A stretch of 64,000 bases of DNA, from NCBI RefSeq assembly GCF_003858655.1, contig NZ_RQXV01000008.1, forward strand, positions 186,001-250,000, given 5' to 3'. Shown here one piece after another: positions 37,843-47,282 of the stretch. Numbering within the stretch: position 1 is the first letter of the stretch; each line of letters opens with the position of its first letter. Source of the stretch: Amphritea balenae. GTDB taxonomy: Bacteria > Pseudomonadota > Gammaproteobacteria > Pseudomonadales > Balneatricaceae. The notes under the pieces were generated by a model. It did not search any database. It was not told the origin of the DNA and was given only the letters and a program-made list of their open reading frames with translations. The translations under genes were made by a program, and so were the position numbers.

Positions 37843-38954
37843 AGTATTTCAAGCTACCGGACCTTGGCGAAGGACTGCCTGAAGCTGAAATTCTGGAATG
37901 GCAGATCAGCGAAGGGGACCATGTCACGACCGATCAGATTCTGGTTACTGTGGAAACAGCCAAAGCCATTATCGAAATTCCATCACCACAGGACGGCGTT
38001 ATCTCGCATCTCTTTGGTCAGTCAGGCGACACGATTCATACCGGCGAGCCATTAATTGAGTTTGCCGGCGAAGAGGATGATAGCGGAACAGTGGTGGGGG
38101 TGCTTAAAACGGATGCTGGAGTGACTCAAGAGGATAATTTTTTTATCGGCGCAGCGCCCAGCACTATTGCCCATAGCCAGCAGATGACGCCTGCCGTCAG
38201 AGCCCTGGCCAACCGGCTTGAAGTCACCACTGAGCATCTACAGGGCAGCGGGCGCAATGGTCAGATAACCCCTGAAGATATTGAACGGGCCGCGCGGACA
38301 GATCGCACCCACGGCAAGGCAGAACCCCTGCGCGGAGTACGCAAACAGATGGCTAAGAACATGGCCCGGGCTCATGCCGAAGTGGTACCGGTCACCCTCT
38401 GTGAAGATGTCGAGATACAGGACTGGAATACCAATGAAGATGTAACCATGCGACTTATCCATGCCATTGCCGCAGGCTGTAAAGCAGAACCCGCCATGAA
38501 CGCCTGGTTTGATGGTCACCAACTGGCCCGTAGATTACATTCCAGGATAAACCTTGGCGTTGCTGTAGATACTGAACAGGGTCTGTTTGTACCCGTAATA
38601 AGAGATATTGGTAACCGTTCGCTCAGCGATATTCGCGGTGGCCTCGACCGAATGCGAGAGGATGTTATCAACCGCACCATTCCACCAGCAGAGCTGCAGG
38701 GCGGAAGCATCACACTGAGTAACTTTGGCACCATCGCTGGCCGCTACGCCACCCCTGTTGTCGTTCCGCCTACGGTGGCAATTCTGGGCGCCGGTGTAAT
38801 CCGTAATCAACCCGTGGCTCTAGAAAATGAAGTTGTTATCAGACGAGTATTGCCACTTTCGCTTACCTTTGACCATCGTGCAGCAACCGGCGGCGAAGCG
38901 GCTCGATTTATTCGAGCAGTCATAGACGATTTATCTGAAAAAACAATTACTTAA
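37839..38954 (+). CDS. Dihydrolipoamide acyltransferase (E2) component
   Basis: A 371-aa E2. One lipoyl domain (1-78; lipoyl lysine Lys42 in ETAKAI), a peripheral-subunit-binding domain (116-150, TPAVRALANRL... ITPEDIERA) and the catalytic acyltransferase domain (about 160-371). The catalytic motif, usually DHRxxDG, reads DHRAATGG, so the aspartate is replaced by threonine while the histidine stays. E3 (lipoamide dehydrogenase) is not encoded here and must be shared with another complex. The gene overlaps E1beta by 4 bases. Confidence 0.9.
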   Translation: MKYFKLPDLGEGLPEAEILEWQISEGDHVTTDQILVTVETAKAIIEIPSPQDGVISHLFGQSGDTIHTGEPLIEFAGEEDDSGTVVGVLKTDAGVTQEDNFFIGAAPSTIAHSQQMTPAVRALANRLEVTTEHLQGSGRNGQITPEDIERAARTDRTHGKAEPLRGVRKQMAKNMARAHAEVVPVTLCEDVEIQDWNTNEDVTMRLIHAIAAGCKAEPAMNAWFDGHQLARRLHSRINLGVAVDTEQGLFVPVIRDIGNRSLSDIRGGLDRMREDVINRTIPPAELQGGSITLSNFGTIAGRYATPVVVPPTVAILGAGVIRNQPVALENEVVIRRVLPLSLTFDHRAATGGEAARFIRAVIDDLSEKTIT

Positions 38955-39048
38955 TTATAAAAAGCGGGAACAAAAAAAATCCTTTTTTTTCTTCCAGACG
39001 GTAGAGCTTGAACTAAACTTAAATAAGAACAAACAGAGAGAACAAGTT

Positions 39049-39092
39049 ATGAGCCCTTAACAGACCAGCGAGCTCTGATCAGGCTGCTCGCT
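39049..39092 (+). promoter_or_regulatory. prkA leader with mini-ORF and hairpin
   Basis: A three-codon frame ATG AGC CCT TAA (39049-39060) lies behind AGAG and is followed by a 7-bp hairpin AGCGAGC / GCTCGCT (39067-39092), 29 bp before prkA. It may affect translation of prkA; this is speculative. Confidence 0.3.
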
Positions 39093-39120
39093 ATAAGACA
39101 GATATACAGGAAGGTGGCAT

Positions 39121-41043
39121 ATGAGTATTTTCGAAAGGTATAAGGCGCGTTACGACTCGAAGCAGGAGGAAGAATACAGCCTGCAAGAGTATTTAGAGAT
39201 CTGTAAGAATGATCCTATCGCATATTCCAGCGCATCTGAGCGTCTACTGGCAGCGATTGGTGAACCAGAAATGATCGACACAGCCCGCGACCCTCGACTG
39301 AGTAGAATATTCTCCAATAAGATGATCCGGCGCTATCCGTCTTTTGCTGAATTTTACGGTATGGAAGGGGCGATCGAGCAGATAGTCGATTACTTCAAAC
39401 ATGCCGCTCAGGGTCTGGAAGAAAGAAAACAGATTCTTTACCTGCTGGGTCCGGTCGGCGGTGGTAAGTCTTCGCTGGCAGAACGCCTGAAAGCCCTGAT
39501 GGAACATATCCCTTTCTATGCGATTAAAGGCTCCCCGATTCACGAATCCCCCCTAGGCCTGTTTAACCCAGAAGAGGATGCCACCATTCTGGAAGAGGAA
39601 TATGGCATTCCACATCGCTACCTTAAAGGCCTGATGTCCCCCTGGGCAGTTAAACGGTTACATGAGTTTGGTGGTGACATTACCCAGTTCCGGGTAGTTA
39701 AACTCTATCCATCTATTCTCAATCAGACCGCGGTTTCCAAAACAGAGCCTGGTGATGAAAACAATCAGGATATTTCCAGCCTGGTCGGTAAAGTCGATAT
39801 TCGGATGCTGGAAGAGTTTCCTCAGCATGACCCTGATGCCTACAGTTTCTCCGGAGCTCTGTGTCATTCCAACCAGGGCCTGATGGAGTTTGTAGAGATG
39901 TTTAAAGCCCCTATCAAGGTGCTCCACCCTCTGCTAACGGCAACCCAGGAAGGTAACTACAACAGTACCGAGGGAATGGCATCGATTCCATTTGAAGGCA
40001 TTATCATGGCCCACTCGAATGAATCTGAGTGGCAGTCCTTTAAAAACAACAAAACCAATGAAGCCTTTATCGACCGAGTCTATATCGTAAAAGTACCTTA
40101 CTGTATGCGGGTTTCTGAAGAGGTTCATATCTACGAGAAGTTGCTTGAAAACAGCTCGCTGGCACACTCACCTTGTGCACCGGATACGCTCAGTATGCTA
40201 GCTCAGTTTACGGTACTGTCACGACTCAAAGATCCTGAAAATTCTAATATTTTCTCTAAGATGCGAATCTATGATGGCGAAAATCTTAAAGATACCGATC
40301 CTAAAGCAAAATCGATGCAGGAATATAAAGATTCAGCCGGTGTCGATGAAGGCATGGAGGGTATCTCTACCCGCTTCGCCTTTAAGATTCTGTCTAAAGT
40401 CTTTAACTTTGATCCGGTTGAGATTGCCGCCAACCCGGTACACCTGATGTATGTACTGGAACAACAGATTGAACAACAACAGTTCCCGCAGGAGACTCAG
40501 GAAAAGCTGATCGGATTCCTGAAAGAGTTTATCTCGCCTAAGTATATTGAGTACCTGGGTAAAGAGATTCAAACCGCCTATCTCGAATCATATTCCGAGT
40601 ATGGTCAGAACATCTTTGACCGCTATGTCACCTATGCAGATTTCTGGATTCAGGATCAGGAATATCGTGATCCGGATACCGGTGACATCCTCAACCGTCA
40701 GGCGATAAGTGAAGAGCTGGAAAAAATTGAAAAACCTGCAGGCATCAGCAATCCTAAAGATTTCCGTCACGAAATCGTTAATTTTGTACTACGTGCCCGG
40801 GCTGATAACGATGGTAAAAATCCAGCCTGGAACAGCTACGAGAAGATGCGTACGGTTATTGAGAAGAAGATGTTCTCAAACACCGAGGATCTACTACCAG
40901 TTATCTCCTTTAATCCGAAAGCCTCCACTGAAGACCAGAAAAAGCACAGCGAATTCGTTAAGCGGATGACCGAGCGGGGTTATACCGAGAAGCAGGTACG
41001 ACTGTTGTCTGAATGGTACATCAGAGTACGTAAATCCCAGTAA
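39121..41043 (+). CDS. prkA: Serine protein kinase PrkA
   Basis: A 640-aa PrkA/YeaG (E. coli YeaG is 644 aa). It has an AAA-type ATPase core with Walker A GPVGGGKSS (110-118) and a C-terminal protein kinase-like domain. In E. coli YeaG is induced by nitrogen starvation and stationary phase; in Bacillus PrkA affects sporulation. GGAAGG lies 6 nt before the ATG. It is the first of three genes prkA-yeaH-spoVR, a co-occurring set in many gammaproteobacteria. Confidence 0.95.
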   Translation: MSIFERYKARYDSKQEEEYSLQEYLEICKNDPIAYSSASERLLAAIGEPEMIDTARDPRLSRIFSNKMIRRYPSFAEFYGMEGAIEQIVDYFKHAAQGLEERKQILYLLGPVGGGKSSLAERLKALMEHIPFYAIKGSPIHESPLGLFNPEEDATILEEEYGIPHRYLKGLMSPWAVKRLHEFGGDITQFRVVKLYPSILNQTAVSKTEPGDENNQDISSLVGKVDIRMLEEFPQHDPDAYSFSGALCHSNQGLMEFVEMFKAPIKVLHPLLTATQEGNYNSTEGMASIPFEGIIMAHSNESEWQSFKNNKTNEAFIDRVYIVKVPYCMRVSEEVHIYEKLLENSSLAHSPCAPDTLSMLAQFTVLSRLKDPENSNIFSKMRIYDGENLKDTDPKAKSMQEYKDSAGVDEGMEGISTRFAFKILSKVFNFDPVEIAANPVHLMYVLEQQIEQQQFPQETQEKLIGFLKEFISPKYIEYLGKEIQTAYLESYSEYGQNIFDRYVTYADFWIQDQEYRDPDTGDILNRQAISEELEKIEKPAGISNPKDFRHEIVNFVLRARADNDGKNPAWNSYEKMRTVIEKKMFSNTEDLLPVISFNPKASTEDQKKHSEFVKRMTERGYTEKQVRLLSEWYIRVRKSQ

Positions 41044-41082
41044 TGGGATTTACCCTTTCGGGTCTGAGCAGGAGAGCGCTGT

Positions 41083-42360
41083 ATGAGCTATATCATCGAT
41101 CGCCGCCTCAACGCTAAGAAGAAAAGCACTGTCAATAGACAGCGCTTCCTACGACGCTATAAAAAGCATATTAAACGTGCCGTAGAAGACGCTGTAAACA
41201 ACCGTAGTATTCGGGATATCGATCAGGGTGGTGAAGTCAGCATCCCTAATAAAGATATCTCCGAGCCGATCTTCCATCATGGTAATGGTGGTATTCGTCA
41301 GCGGGTATTCCCCGGTAACAAAGAGTTTATCACTGGCGATGAGATTAAACGGCCAGAAGGTGGCGGTGGTGGCGGTGGTGCCGGCCAGGGGCAAGCCAGT
41401 AATCAGGGTGAAGGCGAGGATGACTTCACTTTTCAGATCAATCAGGAAGAGTTTCTGAACTTCATGTTTGAAGATCTGGAACTGCCTTATATGATTAAAA
41501 AGCAGCTGCGTGATGCCACCAGCTTTGAGGTCCGCCGGGCTGGCTTTACCAGTGTAGGCTCACCCGACAAGCTCAACGTAGTACGTTCTTTGCGGGCTGC
41601 AAATGCCCGCCGGATTGCCCTGTCAGGAAAAGAGCGCCGTAAAATCCGAGAACTTAAAAAAGAGATTCTGACACTGGAGCAGCGACTACCGGATGTAGAA
41701 GCAGAGCAGCAGATTGTCGCGCTTAACGAAGAGATTAAAGTACTCAATAAACGTATCAAACGAATGCCCTTTATTGATGAGTTTGATCTCAAATACAACA
41801 ACCTTATCCGCACGCCGGTGCCCAGTTCAAAAGCAGTGATGTTCTGCGTCATGGATGTATCCGGCTCAATGACTCAGTCGATTAAAGATATCGCTAAACG
41901 CTTCTTCATCTTGCTTTACCTGTTTTTAACTCGCAGCTACAAACATATTGAAGTGGTTTTTGTCCGCCATCACACCCACGCTAAAGAGGTCGATGAAGAG
42001 GAGTTTTTCTATTCCAGAGAAACCGGCGGCACCATTGTTTCCAGTGCGCTTAACCTGAGCGCAGACATTATCCGGGATCGCTATCCAGCCGGTGACTGGA
42101 ATATCTATGTAGCCCAGGCATCAGACGGGGATAACTGGGATGGTGACTCACACATCTGTCGGGATGTTCTGGAGAAACAGATCCTGCCCCTGGTGCAATA
42201 CTTTGCCTATGTTGAAATAACCACAGGCCCGCATCAAAACCTTTGGCTGGAATATGAACAGATCCGGGAAAAGTTTGAAGAAACCTTCGCTATGCAAACG
42301 ATTGTAGAACCTTCAGACATCTACCCGGTGTTCAGAAAGCTGTTCGAGAAAAAAGAATAG
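41083..42360 (+). CDS. YeaH/YhbH family protein (DUF444)
   Basis: A 425-aa DUF444 protein. The N-terminal 90 residues are basic, and a run of glycines (93-100) separates them from a VWA-like fold whose metal motif is MDVSGSM (257-263: D258, S260, S262). It always travels with PrkA and SpoVR and is thought to work with the kinase under stress; the reaction is unknown. It is 39 bp from prkA and 14 bp from spoVR, on the same strand. Confidence 0.94.
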   Translation: MSYIIDRRLNAKKKSTVNRQRFLRRYKKHIKRAVEDAVNNRSIRDIDQGGEVSIPNKDISEPIFHHGNGGIRQRVFPGNKEFITGDEIKRPEGGGGGGGAGQGQASNQGEGEDDFTFQINQEEFLNFMFEDLELPYMIKKQLRDATSFEVRRAGFTSVGSPDKLNVVRSLRAANARRIALSGKERRKIRELKKEILTLEQRLPDVEAEQQIVALNEEIKVLNKRIKRMPFIDEFDLKYNNLIRTPVPSSKAVMFCVMDVSGSMTQSIKDIAKRFFILLYLFLTRSYKHIEVVFVRHHTHAKEVDEEEFFYSRETGGTIVSSALNLSADIIRDRYPAGDWNIYVAQASDGDNWDGDSHICRDVLEKQILPLVQYFAYVEITTGPHQNLWLEYEQIREKFEETFAMQTIVEPSDIYPVFRKLFEKKE

Positions 42361-42374
42361 GAAGGAGTCACTCT

Positions 42375-43892
42375 ATGAAGAAGCGCGAGCCTATCTCGAC
42401 CGGATCCGAATGGACATTTGAGCTGATTCAAAAGTATGACTCTGAGATCGCCCGGGTCGCAGAACATTATGGTCTGGACACTTACCCAAACCAGATCGAA
42501 GTGATTACCTCTGAGCAGATGATGGATGCCTATGCCTCAGTTGGCATGCCCCTCAACTATAACCACTGGTCTTTTGGTAAACAGTTTGTCTCTACTGAGC
42601 AGCAATATAAGCGTGGTCAGATGGGGCTGGCTTACGAAATAGTTATCAACTCTAATCCCTGTATCTCTTACCTGATGGAAGAGAACACTATGACCATGCA
42701 GGCACTGGTTATTGCCCACGCCTGCTATGGCCATAACTCTTTTTTTAAAGGTAATTATCTGTTCCGCACCTGGACCGATGCTTCAGCAATTATTGATTAC
42801 CTGTTATTCGCAAAAAACTATATCAATAAATGTGAAGAGCGCCACGGAGTCGATGCGGTAGAACAAGTATTAGATGCCTGCCATGCGCTGATGAACTACG
42901 GCGTGAACCGGTATCAACGCCCACAACCCATCACCACTGAAGAGGAAAAAGTCCGGCAGGTAGAGCGTGAAGAGTATATCCAGCGCCACCTGAACCAACT
43001 CTGGAATACTATTCCGAAGAAAGAGGAAGAGGAGCAAAACAAAACACCGCGCTTCCCGCCCGATCCCGAAGAAAACCTGCTCTACTTCATTGAGAAAAAC
43101 GCCCCTTTACTGGAGTCCTGGCAGCGAGAAATAATCCGCATAGTGCGTAAGATTGCCCAGTACTATTATCCACAGCGACAGACGCAGGTGATGAACGAAG
43201 GCTGGGCCTGTTTCTGGCACTATACTCTGCTCCATCATCTGCACGATGAAGGGCTGGTAACCGACGGCTTTATCATGGAGTTTTTACACTCGCACACCAG
43301 CGTTATCTATCAACCGCCCTTCGATGCGCCCTATTTCAACGGTATCAATCCCTATGCGCTGGGCTACGGAATGATGCAGGATATTCGTCGTATCTGTGAA
43401 CACCCAACCGATGAAGACCGGCTCTGGTTTCCAGATATTGCAGGCAGTGACTGGAATGAAACCCTGCATCATGCAATGCGTAACTATAAGGATGAAAGCT
43501 TTATCCTGCAGTACCTGTCTCCCCATATGATAAGGGAGTTACGCCTGTTCACTATCACTGACAATTCAGCTCTCAGCACCATGCAGGTGGGTGCAATACA
43601 TGATGATGCGGGCTATCAGAAAGTCAGAGAAGATCTGGCCGCCAGCTACAACATTGGTAATCGCGAACCGAATATTCAGATTTACAATGTCGACGTCCGG
43701 GGTGACCGGTCACTGACGCTACGACATTTTATGCACAATCAGCAGCCAATGGGCGAAAGCACCGACGAAGTACTTAAGCATCTTCATCTATTATGGGGTT
43801 TTGATGTTCATTTAGAATCGGTTTCCCCTGATGGCGAGATTGTCGATACCAACCATTGCCCGCCAATCCTGCAAACTGAGGAGCCCGCGTAA
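42375..43892 (+). CDS. SpoVR family protein
   Basis: A 505-aa SpoVR/YcgB protein. It has the conserved block HACYGHNSFFKGNYLF (near 115-130) and the helix with NEGWACFWHYTLLHHL near 275. It is needed for spore cortex formation in Bacillus and is part of the stress cluster with PrkA and YeaH in non-sporulating bacteria; its biochemical activity is not established. It is the last gene of the operon, with a terminator 60 bp on. Confidence 0.93.
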   Translation: MKKREPISTGSEWTFELIQKYDSEIARVAEHYGLDTYPNQIEVITSEQMMDAYASVGMPLNYNHWSFGKQFVSTEQQYKRGQMGLAYEIVINSNPCISYLMEENTMTMQALVIAHACYGHNSFFKGNYLFRTWTDASAIIDYLLFAKNYINKCEERHGVDAVEQVLDACHALMNYGVNRYQRPQPITTEEEKVRQVEREEYIQRHLNQLWNTIPKKEEEEQNKTPRFPPDPEENLLYFIEKNAPLLESWQREIIRIVRKIAQYYYPQRQTQVMNEGWACFWHYTLLHHLHDEGLVTDGFIMEFLHSHTSVIYQPPFDAPYFNGINPYALGYGMMQDIRRICEHPTDEDRLWFPDIAGSDWNETLHHAMRNYKDESFILQYLSPHMIRELRLFTITDNSALSTMQVGAIHDDAGYQKVREDLAASYNIGNREPNIQIYNVDVRGDRSLTLRHFMHNQQPMGESTDEVLKHLHLLWGFDVHLESVSPDGEIVDTNHCPPILQTEEPA

Positions 43893-43951
43893 ATCTAAGC
43901 TATTATTAAGCCTGGTTATCGAGCATTTTTATCAAACACTTTCTTTAAAAA

Positions 43952-43978
43952 TAAAAAACCGCCATCAGGCGGTTTTAT
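43952..43978. terminator. Bidirectional terminator
   Basis: A stem AAAACCGCC / GGCGGTTTT with an ATCA loop lies between spoVR and the HIT gene, which are convergent. Confidence 0.85.
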
Positions 43979-44347
43979 TTAGTCGATCGGCGCTTTCAGC
44001 GTATCCTGATAGGGTGGCCAGCCCATTGGTTTACCACCCAATAGATGCAGATGAATATGATAAACCGTCTGGCCTCCGTGACTATTACAATTAAACACCG
44101 TTCTATAACCGTCGCTGGCAAAGCCTTGCTGTTCAGCAATAATTCCCGCCACTCTAACCATATGCCCGACTACTTCGGTATCTTCAGGGGCGATATCATT
44201 CAGAGTCGCGATATGTTTACGGGGAATAATCAGCGCATGAGTGGGCGCCTGGGGACCGATATCGTTAAACGCGATTACTTTATCATCTTCGTAGATCACA
44301 TCCGCCGGAATTTCTTTATTGAGAATCTTACAAAACAGACAGTCCAT
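43979..44347 (-). CDS. HIT family (HinT-like) nucleotide hydrolase
   Basis: A 122-aa histidine-triad protein. The triad motif is HIHLHLLGG near residues 97-105, and the N-terminal CLFCKI block has cysteines in place of the zinc-ligand pattern seen in some homologues. HinT proteins hydrolyse AMP-lysine and phosphoramidates; the cellular substrate is unclear. The ATG at 44347 fits the family start (MDCLFCKI); a GTG 9 bases upstream is a less likely start. Confidence 0.92.
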   Translation of the reverse strand: MDCLFCKILNKEIPADVIYEDDKVIAFNDIGPQAPTHALIIPRKHIATLNDIAPEDTEVVGHMVRVAGIIAEQQGFASDGYRTVFNCNSHGGQTVYHIHLHLLGGKPMGWPPYQDTLKAPID

Positions 44348-44725
44348 AGCACTCACTCTTCTCTCATCATTGCAGTATCAGGATTACACCACCCGAATAG
44401 GCTGCAGTTCAAGTTAATTTACCCAGGCACCTTCTCAATAACTCAGCTATATCTCTTTTTTCACGTTAAATACCTAATACCCGCTCAAAAAAACAAACCA
44501 AACTCAGCTCGACAATCCAACCACCTTTACGCAAGTGCGTTAGATCAAAAAATCTAACATTTAAGGCATCAAGTAACCATTTTAGTCAGACTTAGTGTTG
44601 CGCCGCGTCATAAGAAGTTCATACTATCGCCATAGAGTAAATCGCGTCCTCAAAATCAACGGGCGCATTAGCTGAAAGCAGAGTGATCCTGTGCTTACAG
44701 CTACCGAAGACCTGGAGTTATCACC
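44348..44725. other. 378-bp divergent intergenic region
   Basis: This lies between the HIT gene and pta. A candidate pta promoter has TTGCGC at 44598-44603 and TACTAT at 44622-44627, spacer 18 bp. A longer frame at 44045-44557 is spurious, being mostly opposite the HIT gene. Confidence 0.4.
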
Positions 44726-45667
44726 ATGATTCTTTCTGAAAAACCCCCAGTTCATAACCAACTGGAATTCTTTATTGAAGAAGCCGTTAAAGCCCGAGCG
44801 GTTCGCACAGCCGTTGTACACCCGGTTGAGCATAACGGACTTATGGGAGCCATTGAAGCGGCTGAGCGAGGCTTGATCGAACCTATCCTGATCGGCCCTG
44901 AAGCGAAGATCAGAGCAACAGCAGAAAGCCACCAGCTGAGTATTGATAACTATGAGCTAATCGATGTAGAGCACAGCCATGCTGCTGCTGAAAAAGCCGT
45001 CAGTTTAGTGCGCGAAGCCCGTGCCGAAACGCTGATGAAAGGTGACCTGGGTACTTCTGAGCTGCTGAACGCCGTTATTCACAAAACACTGGGTATTCGT
45101 ACCGAACGCCGTCAGAGCCATATCTTTGTTCTCGACGTGCCCAATTATCATAAGCCTCTGATGATCACCGATGCAGCAATTAATGTTGCCCCTGATCTGT
45201 TAATAAAGCGGGATATCGTTCAGAACGCTATCGATTTCTGCCACGCGTTAGGTATTCAACAGCCTAAGGTGGCTATTCTGGCAGCGGTAGAAAAAGTAAA
45301 ACCCTCAATGCAAAGCACTATCGATGCGGCTGCACTATGCAAAATGGCAGACCGGGGCCAGATCACCGGCGCTATCATCGATGGTCCACTAGCATTTGAT
45401 AACGCTATTTCCAAAAAGGCGGCAATGGATAAACATATCAGCTCACCGGTTTCTGGCGATGCTGATATTTTATTGGCCCCAGATCTGGAATCAGCGAACA
45501 TGATTGCAAAACAGCTGATCTATCTGGCTGATGCAAAATCAGCTGGAATCGCATTAGGTGCCCGTGCACCTATAATTCTCAATAGTCGCTCAGATGGTAC
45601 ACTGGCCCGATTGGCCTCATGCGCTCTGGCATCACATATGGTTCTACACCCGGCGGGGGTTAAATAA
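44726..45667 (+). CDS. Short phosphate acetyl/butyryltransferase
   Basis: A 313-aa protein of the phosphotransacetylase family, only the catalytic domain without the long N-terminal region of E. coli Pta (714 aa). Family features are VHPVEHNG near residue 30, EARAETLMKGDLGTSELLNAVI, and DALLAPDLESANMI-like (ADILLAPDLESANMIAKQLI). It swaps acetyl or butyryl between CoA and phosphate. Being directly before ackA, overlapping by a few bases, supports acetyl as substrate; phosphotransbutyrylase is the alternative. Such short Pta-AckA pairs occur in marine gammaproteobacteria and rhizobia. Confidence 0.88.
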   Translation: MILSEKPPVHNQLEFFIEEAVKARAVRTAVVHPVEHNGLMGAIEAAERGLIEPILIGPEAKIRATAESHQLSIDNYELIDVEHSHAAAEKAVSLVREARAETLMKGDLGTSELLNAVIHKTLGIRTERRQSHIFVLDVPNYHKPLMITDAAINVAPDLLIKRDIVQNAIDFCHALGIQQPKVAILAAVEKVKPSMQSTIDAAALCKMADRGQITGAIIDGPLAFDNAISKKAAMDKHISSPVSGDADILLAPDLESANMIAKQLIYLADAKSAGIALGARAPIILNSRSDGTLARLASCALASHMVLHPAGVK

Positions 45668-45668
45668 G

Positions 45669-46859
45669 ATGGGTTTGATTCTGACAGTTAACGGTGGTTC
45701 TTCTAGCCTGAAGTGCGCACTTTTTTCCCGCAGGATACAACAAACTGAATGCCTGTATCAGTTTAAACTGGGCAACATTCTCAATACTCCGGTGATGAAA
45801 GTCGTCGCCGGTAATGGCAATACACTGGATCAGCAGCAACTGGATATGACCGGCATTAACCGGGATGATCGTCACCAGGGTTGTCTGGACCGTGTCATGC
45901 AATGGGTCCACAATCAGCTACCGGATAGCCGTATCAATGCATTTGGTCACCGGGTAGTACACGGCGGCGAAGCCTTTAGTGACCCGGTCCTGATCACCGA
46001 AGAGATCATGGCGCAGCTGGAAGAGTTTATTCCACTTGCACCGTTGCATCAGCCATACAACCTGAAACTGATCCGCGCCTGTCAGCAGCTGGAACCTGAA
46101 CTACCTCAAATAGCCTGCTTCGATACTATGTTTCATATCGGCCAGCCTATGGTTGAACGGCACTATGCGATACCCCGTAAATATACTGAAGCGGGTATCC
46201 ACAAGTACGGTTTTCACGGTCTGTCATATGAGTTTATTCAACGCTCACTCGAACAGATTGGTAACGGTGCCGAGCTGAATAAGACCATTGTTTGTCACTT
46301 AGGCGCCGGTGCCAGCATGTGCGCGGTAAGCAAGGGTAAGTCGATCGCTTCGACCATGGGTTTCACCGCCGTCGATGGCCTGCCGATGGGTAGCCGTACC
46401 GGCAATATAGACCCAGGTGTACTGCTCTATCTGCAACGCCATTACCATATGGATACCGATCAGCTGGAAAGCTTTCTCTACAAAGAGAGCGGCTGGCTGG
46501 GCGTTTCCGGCATCAGTTCCGACATGCTGGAACTGCAACAATCCGATCAGCCTGAAGCGGAAGAAGCGATCGCTATGTTCGCCTATCGGGCAGCATTGGA
46601 GATCGGACGCCTGAGCGCAGCCCTGCAAGGACTGGAGCAACTGGTATTTACCGGCGGTGTAGGTGAAAACGATAACAGCCTGCGCAAGCGAATCTGTGAA
46701 CAACTTGAATGGTTAGGCATTAAGCTGGATAAAAACGCTAATAAAGATGCTTTACCAGTAATTAGTAAAGAGAAAAGCAAAGTCGTTGTGCGGGTGATCC
46801 CAACCAACGAAGAAGCGATGATTGCGCTTCATACAGAGGAAGTATTAGGTAACACCTAA
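45669..46859 (+). CDS. ackA: Acetate kinase
   Basis: A 396-aa acetate kinase of the ASKHA fold, interconverting acetyl phosphate and acetate with ATP. The N-terminal VNGGSSSLKCALF (7-19), GHRVVHGGEAFS, CHLGAGASMCAVSKGKS and FTGGVGENDN blocks are all present. A frame opens at 45594 inside pta, but the ATG at 45669, with GGGGG about 7 nt before it, begins the conserved strand. It is 1 nt from pta, so the two are translated together. Confidence 0.94.
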   Translation: MGLILTVNGGSSSLKCALFSRRIQQTECLYQFKLGNILNTPVMKVVAGNGNTLDQQQLDMTGINRDDRHQGCLDRVMQWVHNQLPDSRINAFGHRVVHGGEAFSDPVLITEEIMAQLEEFIPLAPLHQPYNLKLIRACQQLEPELPQIACFDTMFHIGQPMVERHYAIPRKYTEAGIHKYGFHGLSYEFIQRSLEQIGNGAELNKTIVCHLGAGASMCAVSKGKSIASTMGFTAVDGLPMGSRTGNIDPGVLLYLQRHYHMDTDQLESFLYKESGWLGVSGISSDMLELQQSDQPEAEEAIAMFAYRAALEIGRLSAALQGLEQLVFTGGVGENDNSLRKRICEQLEWLGIKLDKNANKDALPVISKEKSKVVVRVIPTNEEAMIALHTEEVLGNT

Positions 46860-46902
46860 ATACTAATCTTACCGGGCCGGCTGGAAACGGCTCTGTTACT
46901 AT

Positions 46903-46932
46903 TTAAAAAGGAGACCTGGGGGTCTCCTTTTT
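46903..46932. terminator. Bidirectional terminator
   Basis: A perfect 12-bp stem AAAAAGGAGACC / GGTCTCCTTTTT with a 4-nt loop separates ackA from the thioredoxin-like gene. Confidence 0.9.
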
Positions 46933-47251
46933 AATAACTCATAACCCGTTCTACATCCTGCAGAAAAGCCTTCACACTGAGGTTCCGCCCTTCCCTTAGC
47001 CACTCTTTTGTCTCACGAAAAAATAACAGGGTAGGAATACTGAACACACCAAAGAAACTGCTAATGCTATTCAGCTCGGTTAAGTGGACTTCGATCTGAC
47101 AAACCCCAGGAAAACGCTCTTCTAAAGCCTGTGAAATCTTTGGCTTTAACACCTCACATACAGAACAGTTTTCACCGCTAAAATATATCAGTACCAGATC
47201 ATTATCCTGGAGAACCTGTTGCACAGCATTCAACTCATCGAGTCTGTTCAT
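46931..47251 (-). CDS. Thioredoxin-like protein
   Basis: A 106-aa thioredoxin-fold protein with a CSVC redox motif at 29-32 and the cis-proline loop SIPTLLFF near 78-85. The middle residues of the CxxC differ from the CGPC of thioredoxin, so it is a divergent, probably specialised member. It is the last gene of a run with rlmB and hemH, 31 bp behind rlmB. No signal peptide is present. Confidence 0.85.
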   Translation of the reverse strand: MNRLDELNAVQQVLQDNDLVLIYFSGENCSVCEVLKPKISQALEERFPGVCQIEVHLTELNSISSFFGVFSIPTLLFFRETKEWLREGRNLSVKAFLQDVERVMSY

Positions 47252-47282
47252 CAGTTTCCGTTCCTACGACTCTGGATAGCTA

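Noticed and set aside
38972-38990. A terminator after the E2 gene
   Set aside because: It is an A-run followed by a T-run (A8-TCC-T8) with no G-C stem, so it is not a standard terminator.
44045-44557. A 170-codon plus-strand frame
   Set aside because: It is mostly antisense to the HIT gene, with no domain, and ends in non-coding DNA.
45594-45668. Upstream extension of ackA
   Set aside because: It reads through the end of pta in another frame; the conserved acetate kinase start is at 45669.
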